DNA of 64,000 bases from Onchocerca lupi (Eukaryota; Nematoda; Chromadorea; Rhabditida; Onchocercidae): NCBI GenBank assembly GCA_028564675.1, contig JAOVVO010000040.1, positions 124,001-188,000 of the forward strand, read 5' to 3'. Under the pieces are notes generated by a model that did not search any database, had not been told where the DNA came from, and saw only the letters and a list, made by a program, of their open reading frames with translations. Below are positions 1 through 14,281 of the stretch, piece after piece (positions within the stretch are counted from its first letter, which is position 1; each line of letters starts with the position of its first letter). Both the position numbers and the translations under genes were made by a program.

Positions 1-480
1 CTGCTTGATCACTCTGATTCAAAATACCATTGATGGCAGTTTTTTTTTTTCTTTTTAAAGATGATTAAGTATCAGAATAAAATCGATAAAATTTATTACT
101 ATTATTTGATCAATCTGATTAAAAGTTGCTATTGCTGATCTTTTATGAAGGAGATTGATAATCGGGACAAAATCGATAAATTTTAATTACAAATTGATCA
201 TTTTGATTAGTAATAGCCATTGATGACAGTTGCATTGAGTGATAAGCTACTAGAGTCAGATATGATCAGCATAATGATGGAAGCTGTCGAAATTCTTACT
301 ACTACTTGATCATTCTGATTTAAAATAGCCATTAATGATCTTTTCTGAAAGTGATAAGTATCGAAACAAAATCGCCAGATTATTACTACTACTTGATCAC
401 TTTGATTAAAAGTAGCCATTGATCATTATTCAAAAAAGCCATCAATGATAGTTTGCATTAACTGATAAGCTATTACAATC
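1..480. repeat. Degenerate tandem repeat (minisatellite-like), about 90-110 bp units
   Basis: The motif TTGATCAnTnTGATT recurs near positions 4, 106, 199, 307 and 395. Each is followed by a version of AGCCATTGATGA and then by AAGTATCGAAACAAAATCG. Units differ by many substitutions and small indels, so the array is old. It probably starts upstream of the window. Several short open frames here are by-products of the repeat and show no protein family signature. Confidence 0.7.
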
Positions 481-754
481 AGATACGATTAGCATCATGA
501 TAAGAGCTCTTTGCCAATAAAAGTATTTCTAGCATTGTCATAGATATTATGAATTTCAACAATATTAGAAATTTAATACTGAAAAAAAAAAAAATTGAAT
601 ACATATATATTTTCATGCTTATCACATCATGACGTAACTTTTGTTTACTATCATTCAATCTTTTATAAACGAATTTTATTCAATTTCCTTTTTTCCCTCA
701 CTTTTGCTTCTTTTTTTTTTACTTTAATCATTCATTTCATAAAGAAATGGATAA

Positions 755-944
755 CTTCAGAATCCGATCACACACAATTGGAATCCATACATGCTAATTG
801 TGTATGTACATGTATAATCGGATTCTTGAAGGTTCGCTCCCTTTTTCAACAAAATGATGTGTACAGCTTCAGAATCCGATCATATACAATTAAAATACGT
901 GCAATTTGATATGTATTCTTGTGTGTGTTGATCGGATTCTGAAG
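755..944. repeat. Tandemly duplicated inverted repeat (two hairpin-capable units)
   Basis: A unit of about 112 bp occurs twice (755-866 and 867-979). Each starts with CTTCAGAATCCGATCA and carries the near reverse complement, ATCGGATTCTGAAG or a close variant, about 60-75 bp later. Both units then continue into GGTTCGnnCCCTTTTTCAAC. The left arm of unit 1 (755-777) is almost perfectly complementary to the right arm of unit 2 (919-944), so the pair could fold into one large hairpin or two smaller ones. A MITE-like element or a local inverted duplication would fit. Confidence 0.7.
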
Positions 945-2852
945 GTTCGTGCCCTTTTTCAACAAAATGACGTGTAACGGAGCAGAAGAAGGAATGAATT
1001 TGCTCAGGTCGGACGATTCGAATGATCGATTTTTCGACCACTTCGAATTGATTACATCTTCTTCTTCCCTTTTCCACCCATACAGGTGTAGCAGAGATGG
1101 AAAGATGCACCTTTGGAGAGAATTGCTGAATGAGACAAGTTTTTGAAGCATGGAACGATTGTAGAAGCAACCTTGGTCAACCGATTCTCAAAATTGTCTT
1201 ATTCTTCGTTTTTCTCCTTCTTTTTTGTTTCATTCTCCCCCGTTTCCCCCGTTTCTCCGCGATTTCCTATCAAACTGTCTTCCTATATTTCATAAAACTG
1301 ACGAATAAACTAAACAAATTATCATGTTTCATATGAAGAAGAAAAGAAAAAATAAAAAAATCATGACAAACTTTGCATATTTTCCGTCGAAAAAAAAAAA
1401 AAAAAGGAATTGAGAGATTTCTTCCTTCTTTCATTTTTCCCTCCACTTCCCACGTCTCTTCTTCTCCCCCGCGATTCCTTGTCCAGTATATTCATATATT
1501 TATTATAGATTTAAATAATTTTGCTTAATAAGTTTAAAAAAATGAAAAAAATAGAATAAATATGATAACTTATTATATTTTCCGTAGAAAAAGCAGAATT
1601 GAAAGATTTCCTCATCAAAGAATTCATCCACCGTAAATCATTCCAAATTAAATATTTATCGATTCTATATTTTCTTCTTTTTTTTTTTTTTCATTTTACA
1701 AACTTTTTTTTTTTATAAACTATTGCCTTACTGTAATTATTTAATTATCTTTAATGAATGAATTCCACTTAAAGTGGTTCTAGAAGAGCATATCGATTTT
1801 TCCGCCCAGCATCACAATTTTGATTTCATTTTCGAATTTGTCATTTTTATGTCAAAAAATTTGTGGATAAATGATGGAAATGATCTTGTTGAAAGTAATT
1901 ACGTCTTTTTTTCTTTTCTTTTTTTTCAGCATATTTTTGCAATTATTTGACACTTTTTAAGCCATTTTCTATAGCCTTTTGAGATATTATTTAAAAATTC
2001 ATTAAAAAGGCTCAAAACAGCTCTTTAAAAATATTTCTGATAGAAGTTCAGAAATTTCCGTTTTTTTTTTTTGCTTTATTTCAACAAAATTTCATCGAAT
2101 ATTCTTAGCGTCTTTTTTTTTCTTGGCATTAAATTTATTTTTATCAAAAAAAAAAAAAAAAAAAACAAACCATTAAAATAAAATCCTAAAATAAAATTTG
2201 AAGTTAAAATAAAGTCTTTAGCTGCTAAGAAAAAATTTCTTGGACATTATCACTTGGGATAAGAGAGTGTTTTCTTGTAGTTTCTTGCATAAAGTTCCTT
2301 TGCATGAATCTTTAGGCATTCCTTCCCTTTTCCAATAAAATAAGTTTCCTTCTTCTCTTCAAATCATCTAATTCTTGATAAAATTTAGACAAAACTAATC
2401 AAATCAACAAATTATGGTTTAAATTTCAACTAATCAAACAATTTGTCAATTATATCTATGCATTCCTTAAGATGTTTTTTTCTCGCAAACTTTTTGCAAA
2501 CTTTTTGAAGCAAACTTCACGTAAATTTCGTTTGAAATATAATATACAAATTCTGGATATCTTTAAAAAAAAAAAAAAAAACAAATAATTTAACTTTATC
2601 AAACAAGATATCAATATTAGGGAAGAAATTCTCGTGCATGTTCCAAAAAAAATGAAAATAAACTTTGAAATATCATTCGTCATTTCAAATAAATAGCCTA
2701 AAATGCCAGGATTATAATGATAGAATTAAAATGAACGAATAAATGTTACATCTGTGAATTCGTAATCTTATAATTGCCCCAAAAATACGATAATTTTTAG
2801 GCCAAGAAGGCAAAGGTCATCACCGGTGGAGTATTTTCTGACCTCTTCAACA
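945..2852. other. Intergenic and 5' leader region upstream of calsyntenin
   Basis: AT-rich sequence with long A and T runs and no supported gene. The open frame at 949-1146 has no family signature. An acceptor-like TAATTTTTAG ends at 2800 and leaves a 52-nt leader before the calsyntenin ATG. This suits a spliced-leader trans-splice site, though a 5' UTR intron cannot be excluded. Confidence 0.5.
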
Positions 2853-5800
2853 ATGTCATCAAAAAAATTTCATTCTGTTCCACGATTGCTACTTCAAATT
2901 TTACTCTGGACAATCGTTGTTTCTGCTACGTCGTCTCATCGACATCGTGGTGAGTAACTTACTTTTCATTTCAATTTTCTGAAATAAAATTCAATGAATT
3001 TATTTCCATCATTTTAAATCTCTCTTCATTCAAATTTTTGAATATTCGAATTTTTGAAAAAAAAAATATTCCAAGCTAATCATAGAAGAGATTATACATC
3101 GAAACAATTCATCTTCAGGTTTTTTTGATTCATGAAACAGGGAAAAATTTTATGCAAGAAAAAAAAAAGGAAAAAGTTATTTTCTTTTAAATTAATTTCA
3201 ACATCCACGACTTGCACTTATCACACATTTGTACTTATCACACAGTTGTTTTAAATTTAATTCCATTAAAAATTACAAATATTCGTCTTATTTTTCACTT
3301 ATTGGCGCAATTCATTTTAAAACCAAAAAACATATTTATTTATGAAAATGTACTTTAAAATTAAGTTTTTCTGGAAAGAAATGAAATGATGGAAGAATTC
3401 CTTACAAATTAATGTCAAATCGTGAAATTTATTTTATTTAGTTTAAATTTTTACAAAAAATTTAAAAACACACAAATTACAATGATTTCAACTCAGTTCT
3501 AAGCTCATGGATTAGGTAGAGTCAAAAAAAAACGAGTTTTTTCAAGTAAGTAAAATAATCTTTCATTAAGAAGAAATTATCAAATTTTTTTGTTCGAAAA
3601 GAGAAGTTTATTTTCAATGACGAAATTTTTATTTTTACTTTTTTTTTTGTCCTTGATAATAAAATTGAAGCGAGCCATTTTCTCCGAAAATTAAATTTTT
3701 TTTTTTTCATTTTTTGGTAGATCTGAATGAGATCTTTAAAAATGTCAATTATTTCAGAAAACTTTCAAATTATTGAAAAAATAAATGAGGAAACAAATGC
3801 AACCAAAATGTATGCATTTTTTAGAAAATAAAAATTGAATTATTAAATTGTAGTCTCGAAGGATAATGAAGCAATATACACAAAAAAAAAAACCTGAACA
3901 GGGTGATAAAGTTGAAATTTGAAATAGTTTTGAACTTTTATATTTTTTCTCCAAGATTAATTAATTAGAGCAAATTCTTTCCGTGCTAATTTCAAAAAAA
4001 AAAAAAACATTTATTTCAGTTCCAATAATCGATCTTGGTGGTGCAGACGAACTGGTTGGTACCATTCGAGAGGATGGTACTATAGTCGATGTTAATCCCA
4101 AATTAAACATTATTCACGGAACTGGTTAGCTAATTGTTATTGATAAAATTAAAAAATGAATTTTTTTAAAAGTTTTTTAGCCTTTTTTTCTGGAAATTTT
4201 GTAGTATGAAAAAATTTCAAATTAAATTCTCGAATTTTAAATCGAAATTTTCCACTTCAAATTGTACCAAAATGTATTTTGATGATGCAGCTATAGATTA
4301 AAAATGGAATATTAATTCCTCGAAGAAAACTAAACTTTCTATCATTAACTTTATTATGCCCTTATTAATTAAGATTAAGCATTAAATAGGCATTTATCGT
4401 TAATTATTTATTAATTAAGATATAAATGATCATAATAATTTTATCCGATTAATATTTGAGGAAATTTTTTAAGAATATATTTTCTTTTACTTCAACAATT
4501 TCTCACTTACAACTGTTAAACAAGTTTTCACGGATAAATCGGAATGACTCGGAAAAAAATATAACTTTCTTCAATGAATTTTAGTTTTCTTCTAGGCCAT
4601 CATTTGAAAACTAAATATTATTTAATTTTAATATGAAAATTTATTCGAATTGAACGAAATTCGAATCAATTTGGAGTATTCAATTTAAGGTCCGGTATGC
4701 CGATATGAACTTTCAAGTGAAGATTTCGGAAATATACCATTTACAATTGAAATAAACGATGAAACGGATGGTTCTGGTACTGTACGAATAAGAGATGGTG
4801 TACATTTAGATTGTAGCGATCCACAGTATCTGCTTAATGTTGTAGCGATCCGTTGTGGTGATGATGCTCGATCGGAAAAGTATATTTTTACTTGTCTGAT
4901 CTAATTCTGGAAGAATTAGCTATGATGGAATTCTTACCATTTTTTTATCAATAAAGTTTAAGAATCAAAAAATTATGAAATAATAAAAATTATTATGAAA
5001 TAATATTGAAGTAATAACAATCGATTAATTTGATTTTCACCAACATTTCTTGTCTTAAATTTTAATGCCATGATAATAAAATAATACTGATTACTTTTCA
5101 TTTCTATATCAAATAATAAAATTCTAGGAAAAATGCTGAAAACAAAAAAAAAAAAAAAAAAAAAGGCTAAATTTAATGAATTTTTTCTAGCACTCATGTG
5201 AAAAAGCCAATTCATTTGTTGGTTTTTTTATTCCTTGAATTAAAATTTTTAATTTATTTAGTTTTTCTTTTCTTAAAATAAAACATTGAATTTCTGGTTC
5301 AGAATAAATAAAGTATTCTAGACTTAAGAAAATAGAACACACTCGAAGTTGTTGAGATGATTCACTTTCGAAATTTTAGTGGGATTTTTATCCTTTCAGC
5401 AAAAGTGTCAGCAGCAAAAATTTAAATGAATTTATAAACGAAGAAAAAAAAAAGAAAACATAACTAATGAGTTTTTTTGATTTTAAAATTATAGTTAAAC
5501 GATACAAGGAAGTAAAAAAAAATAATTATAATTCAAAAAGTCACAATTCTATGAAAAAAATTTCAAAAAATCGTAAAAAATCTTAATTTTAAAATCATAA
5601 TTCCTGAATGTAACGTAATTTAAAGAAAAAAAAAAAAAAGGAATATATTTCAAATTTTTCTGTATTTATATGAATTCTCATTGCTTTATTAAAAATTCAT
5701 CAATCAAGATTACTTTTCTTTCGAAAATTCATTTAAATTTTGTTAGTGATAGTTTTACTGAAAGGGCAAAAAATCATTACTATTATCAAATTTCTCAATA

Positions 5801-8800
5801 GAGAATTTTGATTAAATCCAGCAAGTTTAATTAAATTTGTCGTTTGCATTTGCGGACTGTTTTATTCAAATTTGATTACACAAATAAGTTTTGAATTAAT
5901 AAACAAACTACGAAATGGCAATTATAAATAAACTTTAGATAAGGTCTTTTATAGAAAACAAAATCCATCCAATCAATATTTGATCTTTTGACTTAATCTA
6001 ATCTTTTGACTCAATTTTTCACAGCATAATTACTTTTGGCTCAATTCTTAGTAAAACAATTCAACAGATTGTTGTAAAAAGTCAGTAAAAATTGTAATTA
6101 TTTCAAAAATATCAAATTTAGGGGCAAAAAAACAAAAATTCCATTTCAGCGCACGATTACGAATTTCCGTGAAGGATACCAATGATCATGCGCCAGTATT
6201 CTTACGTCCGTGGTACACGTTTAACATCAACGAAGGTAAGGTTAAATGCGCGTTACCGTAAATTATTCCTGAAATGAAATTGGCTTCATAAATAATTAGC
6301 CAATTTGTATTATCAATTTTTCAAATGAATTTCATAAATTAAATTATATTGGCAAGCATGATATACTAAGATAATTAAGCTATATAATTAAGTTTCAGGA
6401 AAAATTTACAACGAATTAGCTCGATTGCAAGCAACTGATAAGGATTGTGGTCATCCGTATGGACAGATATGCAAATATCAAATTACAAATGCACTTGATG
6501 GATTTCCTTTTGCTATCGATGATCAGGTTTTTGCTTGGCTCATTTCTTTAAAATCTTCATTTTTATTCATTTACTAATCTAGAATTGGCCAAAAAATGGA
6601 CTATAAGCAATATTTCCTATCAATCGTTTTACAATTTTTAGGAAAATTTACACTTTCGTGCTCTTTAAAATTTATTTTCATCACTAGGATCAGGAAATGA
6701 CCCTAGTGATGAAGTATCCAATTGACCTTTGATGGAAAATCACTACTGAAATCGATGAATCCTCGAATTTAAGTTGAAATTTTGTATAAATAAAGTAAAG
6801 CAATTTTGAATGATTATAAATGAAATCAATATTTTCTGAATAATATTTTTAATTTTTTGCCAGGGTGTTCTACGAAATACGCGACCTTTGAACTATACGC
6901 AAGCAAAGTCGTACATTTTGACAGTTGTTGCACACGATTGCGGTATGCGTCAATCCAAATCAGCTCTTGTCACTATCAATGTTCATGAAGCTTGTGTCGA
7001 TGGTATCCAGGGCATTCCGGATCGAGTAACTTACATTTCGGGATCCGGAAATGTCCGGATTGCGCCGAATGCACATATTGTCACTTGTGCAGAAACACAA
7101 TCATGTAACGTAGAAAGTGTGAAAAGTATTCTAACATTGCAAACTGATCATCTGACAAATGGATGTGATCGTGATCATTTTGTTCCGGAAGCAGTTCGAA
7201 ATAAGTAAGTGAATTTCTGAATTGAAGAGAGAAAAATACTGTCTATTGATAACGGATTTCAATGAATTCTTGTGATAATTTCTATTTTTATGCAAGGTTG
7301 TTTTTTTCTCTTATCCGATTATCCGAGTTGAATTATTTCGATTTACTGCAAAATTATTGAAATTTGATTCGTGGAATTTTGCAGATGCGGAATGGACAAA
7401 GCAACAATTACGCTATTAGCAGCAACCGATGATAGTGCAACTGATAACAATGTGATAACCGATAAATATGCCTTTGATGGAAAATCAACTTCAGTAATTG
7501 TACCGGAGGAAAAAGTGGCCGGGGTCATTCCACTGAAGTTTACGTTGACCTTTTCAATGAAACATGCTCGTGGCAGCAAAGAGGAACAAGCTCTTAAGCA
7601 AACAATTCTATGTGAAAGTGATTATACGAGTGAGATTTTTGTTTATATTTTCGCGAATACTTCTGTTGAGTAAACAAAATTTGCGGAGTAAATAAGATTA
7701 CATTTTGTTAAGTAAATAAGATAAAATAGATGTAGAAAAGCTTGAGTGATAATGGCGATACAACTTTAACTTATAAATTTGTAAATATTAATAGGGAGGA
7801 TTTAAAAAAAAGAAAAAATTAATGAATTTAAAAAGAAATGGCATAATTGTGAAAATTTATTAGTAGAGCAAAATGCGAGAAACAGTCAGAATTATCAATG
7901 ATAATATTTTCATCAATATATCAAGTGTGATAGCATTTTTGTTTTACCTTTATTTTTCCATCTATTTTTTTTTTTTTTTTAATCAACACCGAAGTAAATT
8001 AATTTTAGACATGAATCGTCATCATTTTGCGATTCATACACGTCACTGTAAGTTGGAAATGCTGATGCGTCGAGAGAGTAATGCGGAAGCTGCTTTCCGG
8101 GCTGCGGAATGGCGATGGAGCATTCCGGAAGTTTGTGATGATCAATGGCATTCATATTCCATTCTGTTTGAATCAGTTGATATGGTAAATGTATTTTTAA
8201 TTACTCAAATTTTTAATGAGCAATTTATTTATCCGACAATCATTTAGATGCAATTTTTGAAAAAGCTGCAGAAGAGAATTAAAAAATTGTAATAGTTTCG
8301 CATTTAAAATTTCTTTTTCGTAAAATAGTTCCAAACGTATACTGAAAGAAAAGTTATGATTTTTCCTCAATTCAACTTTACGACCGTTTGTTTTAAGGAT
8401 GTTATTTCTTTGCTTTTCTTATTTGCCACGTTATATTCAGGTTGATTTATATATTGATGGTCGTAAATTTATTGCAACAAAAGAGAATCCGGAAATATTA
8501 GATGATTGGCCGCTACATCGTATCAAAGATACGGTAAGATGATTCGCAATTTGCTGATAATTCGCAATTTATTGCCAACTTTTATTTCATTCATTCAAAT
8601 TTCTTTCCTCTCATTCCAACTACTCAAATACATATTTTAATGATCTAATTATTATGAATATGAACTTATTGATCTTAAAATGTATTGTTTTTGCAGAAAA
8701 CTCGTCTAGTTATTGGGGCATGTTGGCATGGTCGTAATGGTGTAATGTCGCAATTTTTCAAAGGTCATCTAACTTCCATCTATTATTTGCCACATAAACT

Positions 8801-11800
8801 TGAACAACCGCAAGTTCTTCAATGCTCCAATCAATGCCAAGAAAAGCTGGAATTTAACGCCTTTGATCAATTGGTACCAGGAGAGGTTTGTGTTTTAATT
8901 AAATTTTCAAATTATAACATCTTGACCAACTTTAGTTCAGTTTTTATCGCTGTAGATTGAAACAAATCACAAGTCAAAGTTCAATTCGAAATGAAAATCA
9001 AATATAAACAATTTGTTTTCGCAATTCATTTTTTTTTTTCTTTTACAGAATGCAATCTTTGCGACAAATTCACCATCTTTTTCATTGAAAGCGAATACAG
9101 CCGAAGATTTATCGCTATTACTTCAACAAGTTATGTATACAAATACGAAGAAATTACCGACACCTGGACATCGTACATTCTCCATCAATACAACAGTACA
9201 TTGCGCTGATGGAAAAACGGTTTGTTAACCAAAAATATTTTTTAATTTGAAAAATCGCAATTCTTAGTCATTTTTTGCGATTTATTCCAGTTAACAGAAT
9301 AATAATATCTATAGAAATCCAATTATTATTTTTTTTCTAAATTTTTTATTTACATTCGTCAACTTTTTTTTTTCCAGCTTACTCTTAATCCTAGCAAAGG
9401 TTCGATATTTGTCAAACGAGAAGCTGAATCTGTAATTTCAATTAGTGGATTATCAGTTGTGAACAATGATCAACATCTTGTAAAAACAGGCGCACCAATG
9501 CTTCCTGAAATCAAAATTACCGTAACTCAAAACATCAATGGAGGTAGATTTGGAAGTTTTAGCATTTTAATAATTTCTAAGTTTATCTTTGATATTATTT
9601 GCGTTATACCGTTCTTCATTGGTAATCTAGGTTTGTTTATATTAATTATAAATTCATAAATTCCTATTTTGATTTATGATTTATACTGTAATATATTGGA
9701 AAGCTGTCGAATATTCTTTCATATCCAATAAAAAAGTTAATTGGTTTAGGAATAATATTTGTCAAAAGTTGTTAGTAATATTTTTTCATCGAAACATGTA
9801 ATTTATATTGATTTCATATCCTCATAAGATCGTTTTTAAATGAAAGGAATCAAAAATGAGCCTAGTAGCCTAGTGATTATTAGCCAATAAGAAGAAAGGG
9901 ACCTGACATGTTGATTGTTTTGAAAAATAGGAACAAAACGAAGCATAAATTATGAATATAATGTTTAAAATTTATGTATATAGTTTAGAGGAAAGTTTTA
10001 AAAGTTTTACGTTATAAGAACTTTATATCTATTTATTTATTTTATATTTATTTGTTAATTTTCCGAATTTACTTTTATCTGTTTATTGTTTATTTATTAA
10101 TTTATTATTATTTAATATTAATTATTATTTATTTATTTATTTTTTACTTATTGATTATTAATCATAATTCTGGAATAGTAAAAGAAAGCAAATACAATTA
10201 AATATTCCGTCATTTTTTCTGATAAAATGACATAGACAATTTAGCTCGATTGTTTTTCTTTATTAATTTTACTTAATTTTAAAAATATTAAGAAAAAATT
10301 CGGAAAATTATTAAAAGTTTGTTTTTTTAGAAAAATTTTTTCAAATTTATTATAATTAAATGGTCTAGTTCATATATTGAAATTAAAACACATAAACATA
10401 TTGCTTTTTCTACTGATCGCAATAAGTTTTTAAGAAAAAAAAAACCGAATAAGAGGAAATAAAAATTATTAGCAACTTTAATGATTAAATTAAAATAAGC
10501 AGCAAGTAGATTAGTTTATTGAATCCTGTAATTCTGTCCAAATTAATCTTTGGTCGAATCCGATATTTCTGGCTTGAAAGTATTGCTCGAATCAAACTTT
10601 AGCCTTTTTTTGCAAACCAATAAAGCGGAAAGTTATAATGAAGAAATGATGATAAAAGCTAATAAGAAGCTTTTAGTGCAAATAAAGTTTTTTTTTCTTT
10701 TCTTTTTTCAGAAGAAATTGAGCGAACAAGCGTATCGGAACTTGATTGGTGTAAGGTTCATTTAAAACCCTCTCGAGATATGGATCTCGAATATTTCTCA
10801 TCTCCGGCTTCGCTAATTGCTACTCTTCGAATCGATTTTGAACATGATAAACAGGCTAGATATTATTTTTAAATTAGAAAACTGTTAATGAGCACGAGCA
10901 TCTTATGAATAATGTAAATTGAAGCCTAATTAATGCATACAAATTTTCCACAATTTTCTGATAATTATCGAATTAAATCAAGCGTTAATCCAAATATTCC
11001 ATAATTAATCATTAATGGCTATAAATGCTTAAAAATGCAAAAATTTAACCATAAACAAAGGAGAATTTTTAGAAAAACTGAATAACTTTCATTATTTTGA
11101 TTTATCGATCAAATGATTTGCGGAAATTAAAACCCTAAAGAAATATATTTCTACGATTGGATTATGCTTTTGAACATTTCAGGGTATTTTATTGAAAGGT
11201 AAAGAAAAGGTCAAAGGTTATCGAGAAATTTTATCGAAAATTCACTACTTTAATACACGAGCTAATTCATATTCACGACGAATCTATACCGTACAATGTG
11301 CAATGAATAATGGTCGCACTCTTAGCAATGAATTCCTGGTTACGGTATGAAACTATCAGATTAGTTAATTAATGAGCTAGTACTAGAATCGATTATTAAG
11401 AATTTAATAAATGAAGGAAGTGCGAATTCGAACTTTTTCCTCAAACTTTAATTAGTTTGATTGAGTGGCATATAAATAAGTATTATTTTCGTCATAAGTT
11501 TTTTTTTAGAGTTCGATGTTAAAAAATCTGGAAATTAACAGAGAAAAAAGAAAAAGATTAACACGAAGATATTCCTGATAATAATTGTCTAATATTTTGA
11601 TAAATAATCGTTTCATAATTCTTGCTTTATTATCTTATCAATCATTATCATCCTCATTAATATATTATACATGTCTTTTTGCAGTAAATTATTTAAATGT
11701 TATAGAATAGAAAAAAAGAACAGAATAAATAAATAAGTAGAAAAAAAAATTATTCAAAAAAAGAAAATTGAAACTGTTTTTAAAAAAAAAAAAAAAAAAA

Positions 11801-14281
11801 ATTATTTCTCTATCATAACCTACAACACCGCAAAGGAAATGAAGTTTTTTTTTTTTTTTTTTTTAACTCAAAAATGCCTAAAATAAGTTTTTAGTAATTC
11901 TTGAATTCATTTTCTGAATTTCCATTCTTGTTTATGCATGAAGCCTTAAAAAAAGATGCTGTTTTTTCATAGATTTCAAGTAATAATTCCAATTTTTTCA
12001 TGAAAAAGAATTGATTTATTTAAATAGACAGCATTCAAATTACATAAATTTTATTTAATTTTGAAAAATAGTAATGGCTTTTACAATGTACAAAATATCG
12101 TTTTTTTTAATGAAAAATTTGTAATTCATATTTATTTCCTTTTTATTAATTTTTCTTGATCTTTTTTAGAGAATGAATTATTTTTTTTTTTTAAAAAAAA
12201 AGAGGAAGAAATGAGAAATGCAAAGAAGAGAAATTCAAAGTTTATGTTTAGTAACAAATGATTTTTGATGAATTATTTTTTTGAAATAAAGTTTATCCAT
12301 TGAGAACTTATTTATATAATTAAAATAATATATGTCTATTTAAGGATAAAATAATGATTAAGTTAAATTAGTTTTTAAATTAAAAATTCTCAATCATAAT
12401 ATGAAATCAACTCGTTTCGTTTCGTTTTCAATTTGAAAATATTTGATAAATCGAAATTAGAATACTAAAATATCGAATTTAGATGAATATTAATACATCA
12501 TTGCAAACAACCGAATCACCAGTTACTGAAGCTATAACTGATGTTGATGAAGTAGATTCTGCAATACAAGTTGATCCGGCATTCGATCAAATTGGTGCAA
12601 ATCGATTGCAAAATTTATTGGAAATGGATTTACCACGACCGAAAGCATTACTGTCACATCATAAATACGGTGTACAAAATGCTTTAGCAGGTAAAAATTT
12701 GACAAATATTTATCCAACGATCGATCATCCATTATGGGAATTCATTTATATGATAAATAAATAGAACTAGAATTTTTAATGAAGTTTAATAATATATATT
12801 TGTTTCTAAATTTTCCAAAAACTTTAAATTCATAGAAAAAAACAAATTTTTCCTATCAAATATTTTTTTGGATCTTTCTGTCATAAAATTAATATTGATA
12901 TTTGACAGATCTGACGAGATTATACATTATTAGTTTCAAATCTTTCATTTCTTTTCAATAGAATTGAAATATTTGAACAGAGATATTTTCTCTTTTCTTT
13001 TTTCCTGATTTGAATTATTTAATTTTCCGTTTTTTTCCCTGATTTTATTTGAATCGAATATTTTTCCGTTTTTTTTTTTTTTTTTTTCTTAATTTGAATT
13101 ATTCAGATTTTTCAGGCGGAGCAGTTGCTGTAGTTGTTGTTTTATGCATTGGATTTCTTCTGATCATGCTAGTGATCGGAATACTAAAAATGCGTGATAC
13201 TCCACTACCTTCCAAACGTCGACGTAACCGGCGAAATCCTGTACGTCTGAATTTGACGTAAATTTCAATTTTATTTTGTTCAAATTATTCAAACTTTGAA
13301 GTTTGTTACCTTTTATAGGAAGGAGCAATGGAATGGGATGATAGTGGCATGAATATAACGGTAAATCCATTGGAAGAGGTTAGCAAAAATGGTGCTGATT
13401 TTTTTGATGAAGATGAAAGCTCTGATGGCGGTGAAAGGTAATCAATCTCATTTATCTGTAACAGTGAAGAACTTGGCCAATTTGGCCAATTCAAATAAAA
13501 CATTTAGATTTCAAGATTACTGAGCTGAATAACTCCAAAATGCGTAAAATGAAAAATGCATAAGAATATTGAGTAAAATCATGAAAATACTTTTTCTTCT
13601 TGATTTTCTTAACATTAAAAATTTCTCCATCATTTCGAAAGTTTTAATTATTAATATTGGAATTTAGAATTCACTTTTTTTTTTTAATCTCCCAAGTTTG
13701 CAAAAAGTTCAATTTTTCATTTTGTAATTTCAATTTAAGCAATTTTTCCGAATTTTAAACAATCTATCTAATGATATTTCAGTTTTCATGATGAAGTTTT
13801 GACAGAGGATGAAGATGCTGGCCAAGTACTTCCTCATGTCGATAACGGTAAGTCATTCATATTTCATATTATTATCCTTTCAGATTTCAAATTAATTGAA
13901 AAAATTCTAAAGAAAATTTTCGGAAAGTTCGACTAAGAATATTTTTCCAGATTTTTATTGCATGAAATAACAAAAATAATCCATCAATCTCTCAAAAGCT
14001 AATATCATCCTTATCTTAAATCAATCATTTTAAACTTTTAAAGTTTAAAGATTTTAAACTAATGATCCGACAAATGAAAAAAAGAAAGAAAAAAAAAACA
14101 CTTCGAAGATATCGCTTTAAATTATTCTTTGTTTCTTGAAAATTTCTAGATAGCAAAGATCTGAGATTTTTCACTTTTTTTTTCTTCAATTCAATGTTTT
14201 TAATTTTTAGAACGACAAAACAGAAGCTTGGAATGGGACGATACGACTTTAACAAACATTTCACGTACCTACAACGTATAA
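2853..14281 (+). CDS. casy-1: Calsyntenin (cadherin/LamG type I membrane protein)
   Basis: Nineteen exons join in phase to 959 aa: 2853-2949, 4020-4124, 4690-4879, 6150-6235, 6399-6526, 6864-7204, 7385-7629, 8009-8184, 8441-8533, 8697-8885, 9049-9219, 9378-9543, 10712-10854, 11183-11344, 12483-12690, 13116-13240, 13319-13437, 13783-13847, 14211-14281. Visible features are a signal peptide (about residues 1-28), two cadherin repeats with the Ca-binding DTNDHAP near residue 140, a LamG-like region (about 320-550), the conserved juxtamembrane PRPKALxSHH, one membrane span (about 834-857) and an acidic cytoplasmic tail. The tail holds two EWDD motifs (about 879-882 and 944-947), which in this family bind kinesin light chain. 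Calsyntenins act in neurons in vesicle transport and in learning. Length and domain order match the family. Intron 13 uses a GC donor. The start is the first ATG after a trans-splice-like acceptor and gives a clear signal peptide. Confidence 0.95.

Noticed and set aside
831..850. GGTTCGCTCC resembling a tRNA T-arm
   Set aside because: No matching acceptor stem, D-arm or anticodon arm around it, and it is part of the duplicated repeat.
595..909. 104-codon frame across the hairpin repeats
   Set aside because: It starts at a non-ATG codon, and its sequence comes from T runs and the duplicated inverted repeat.
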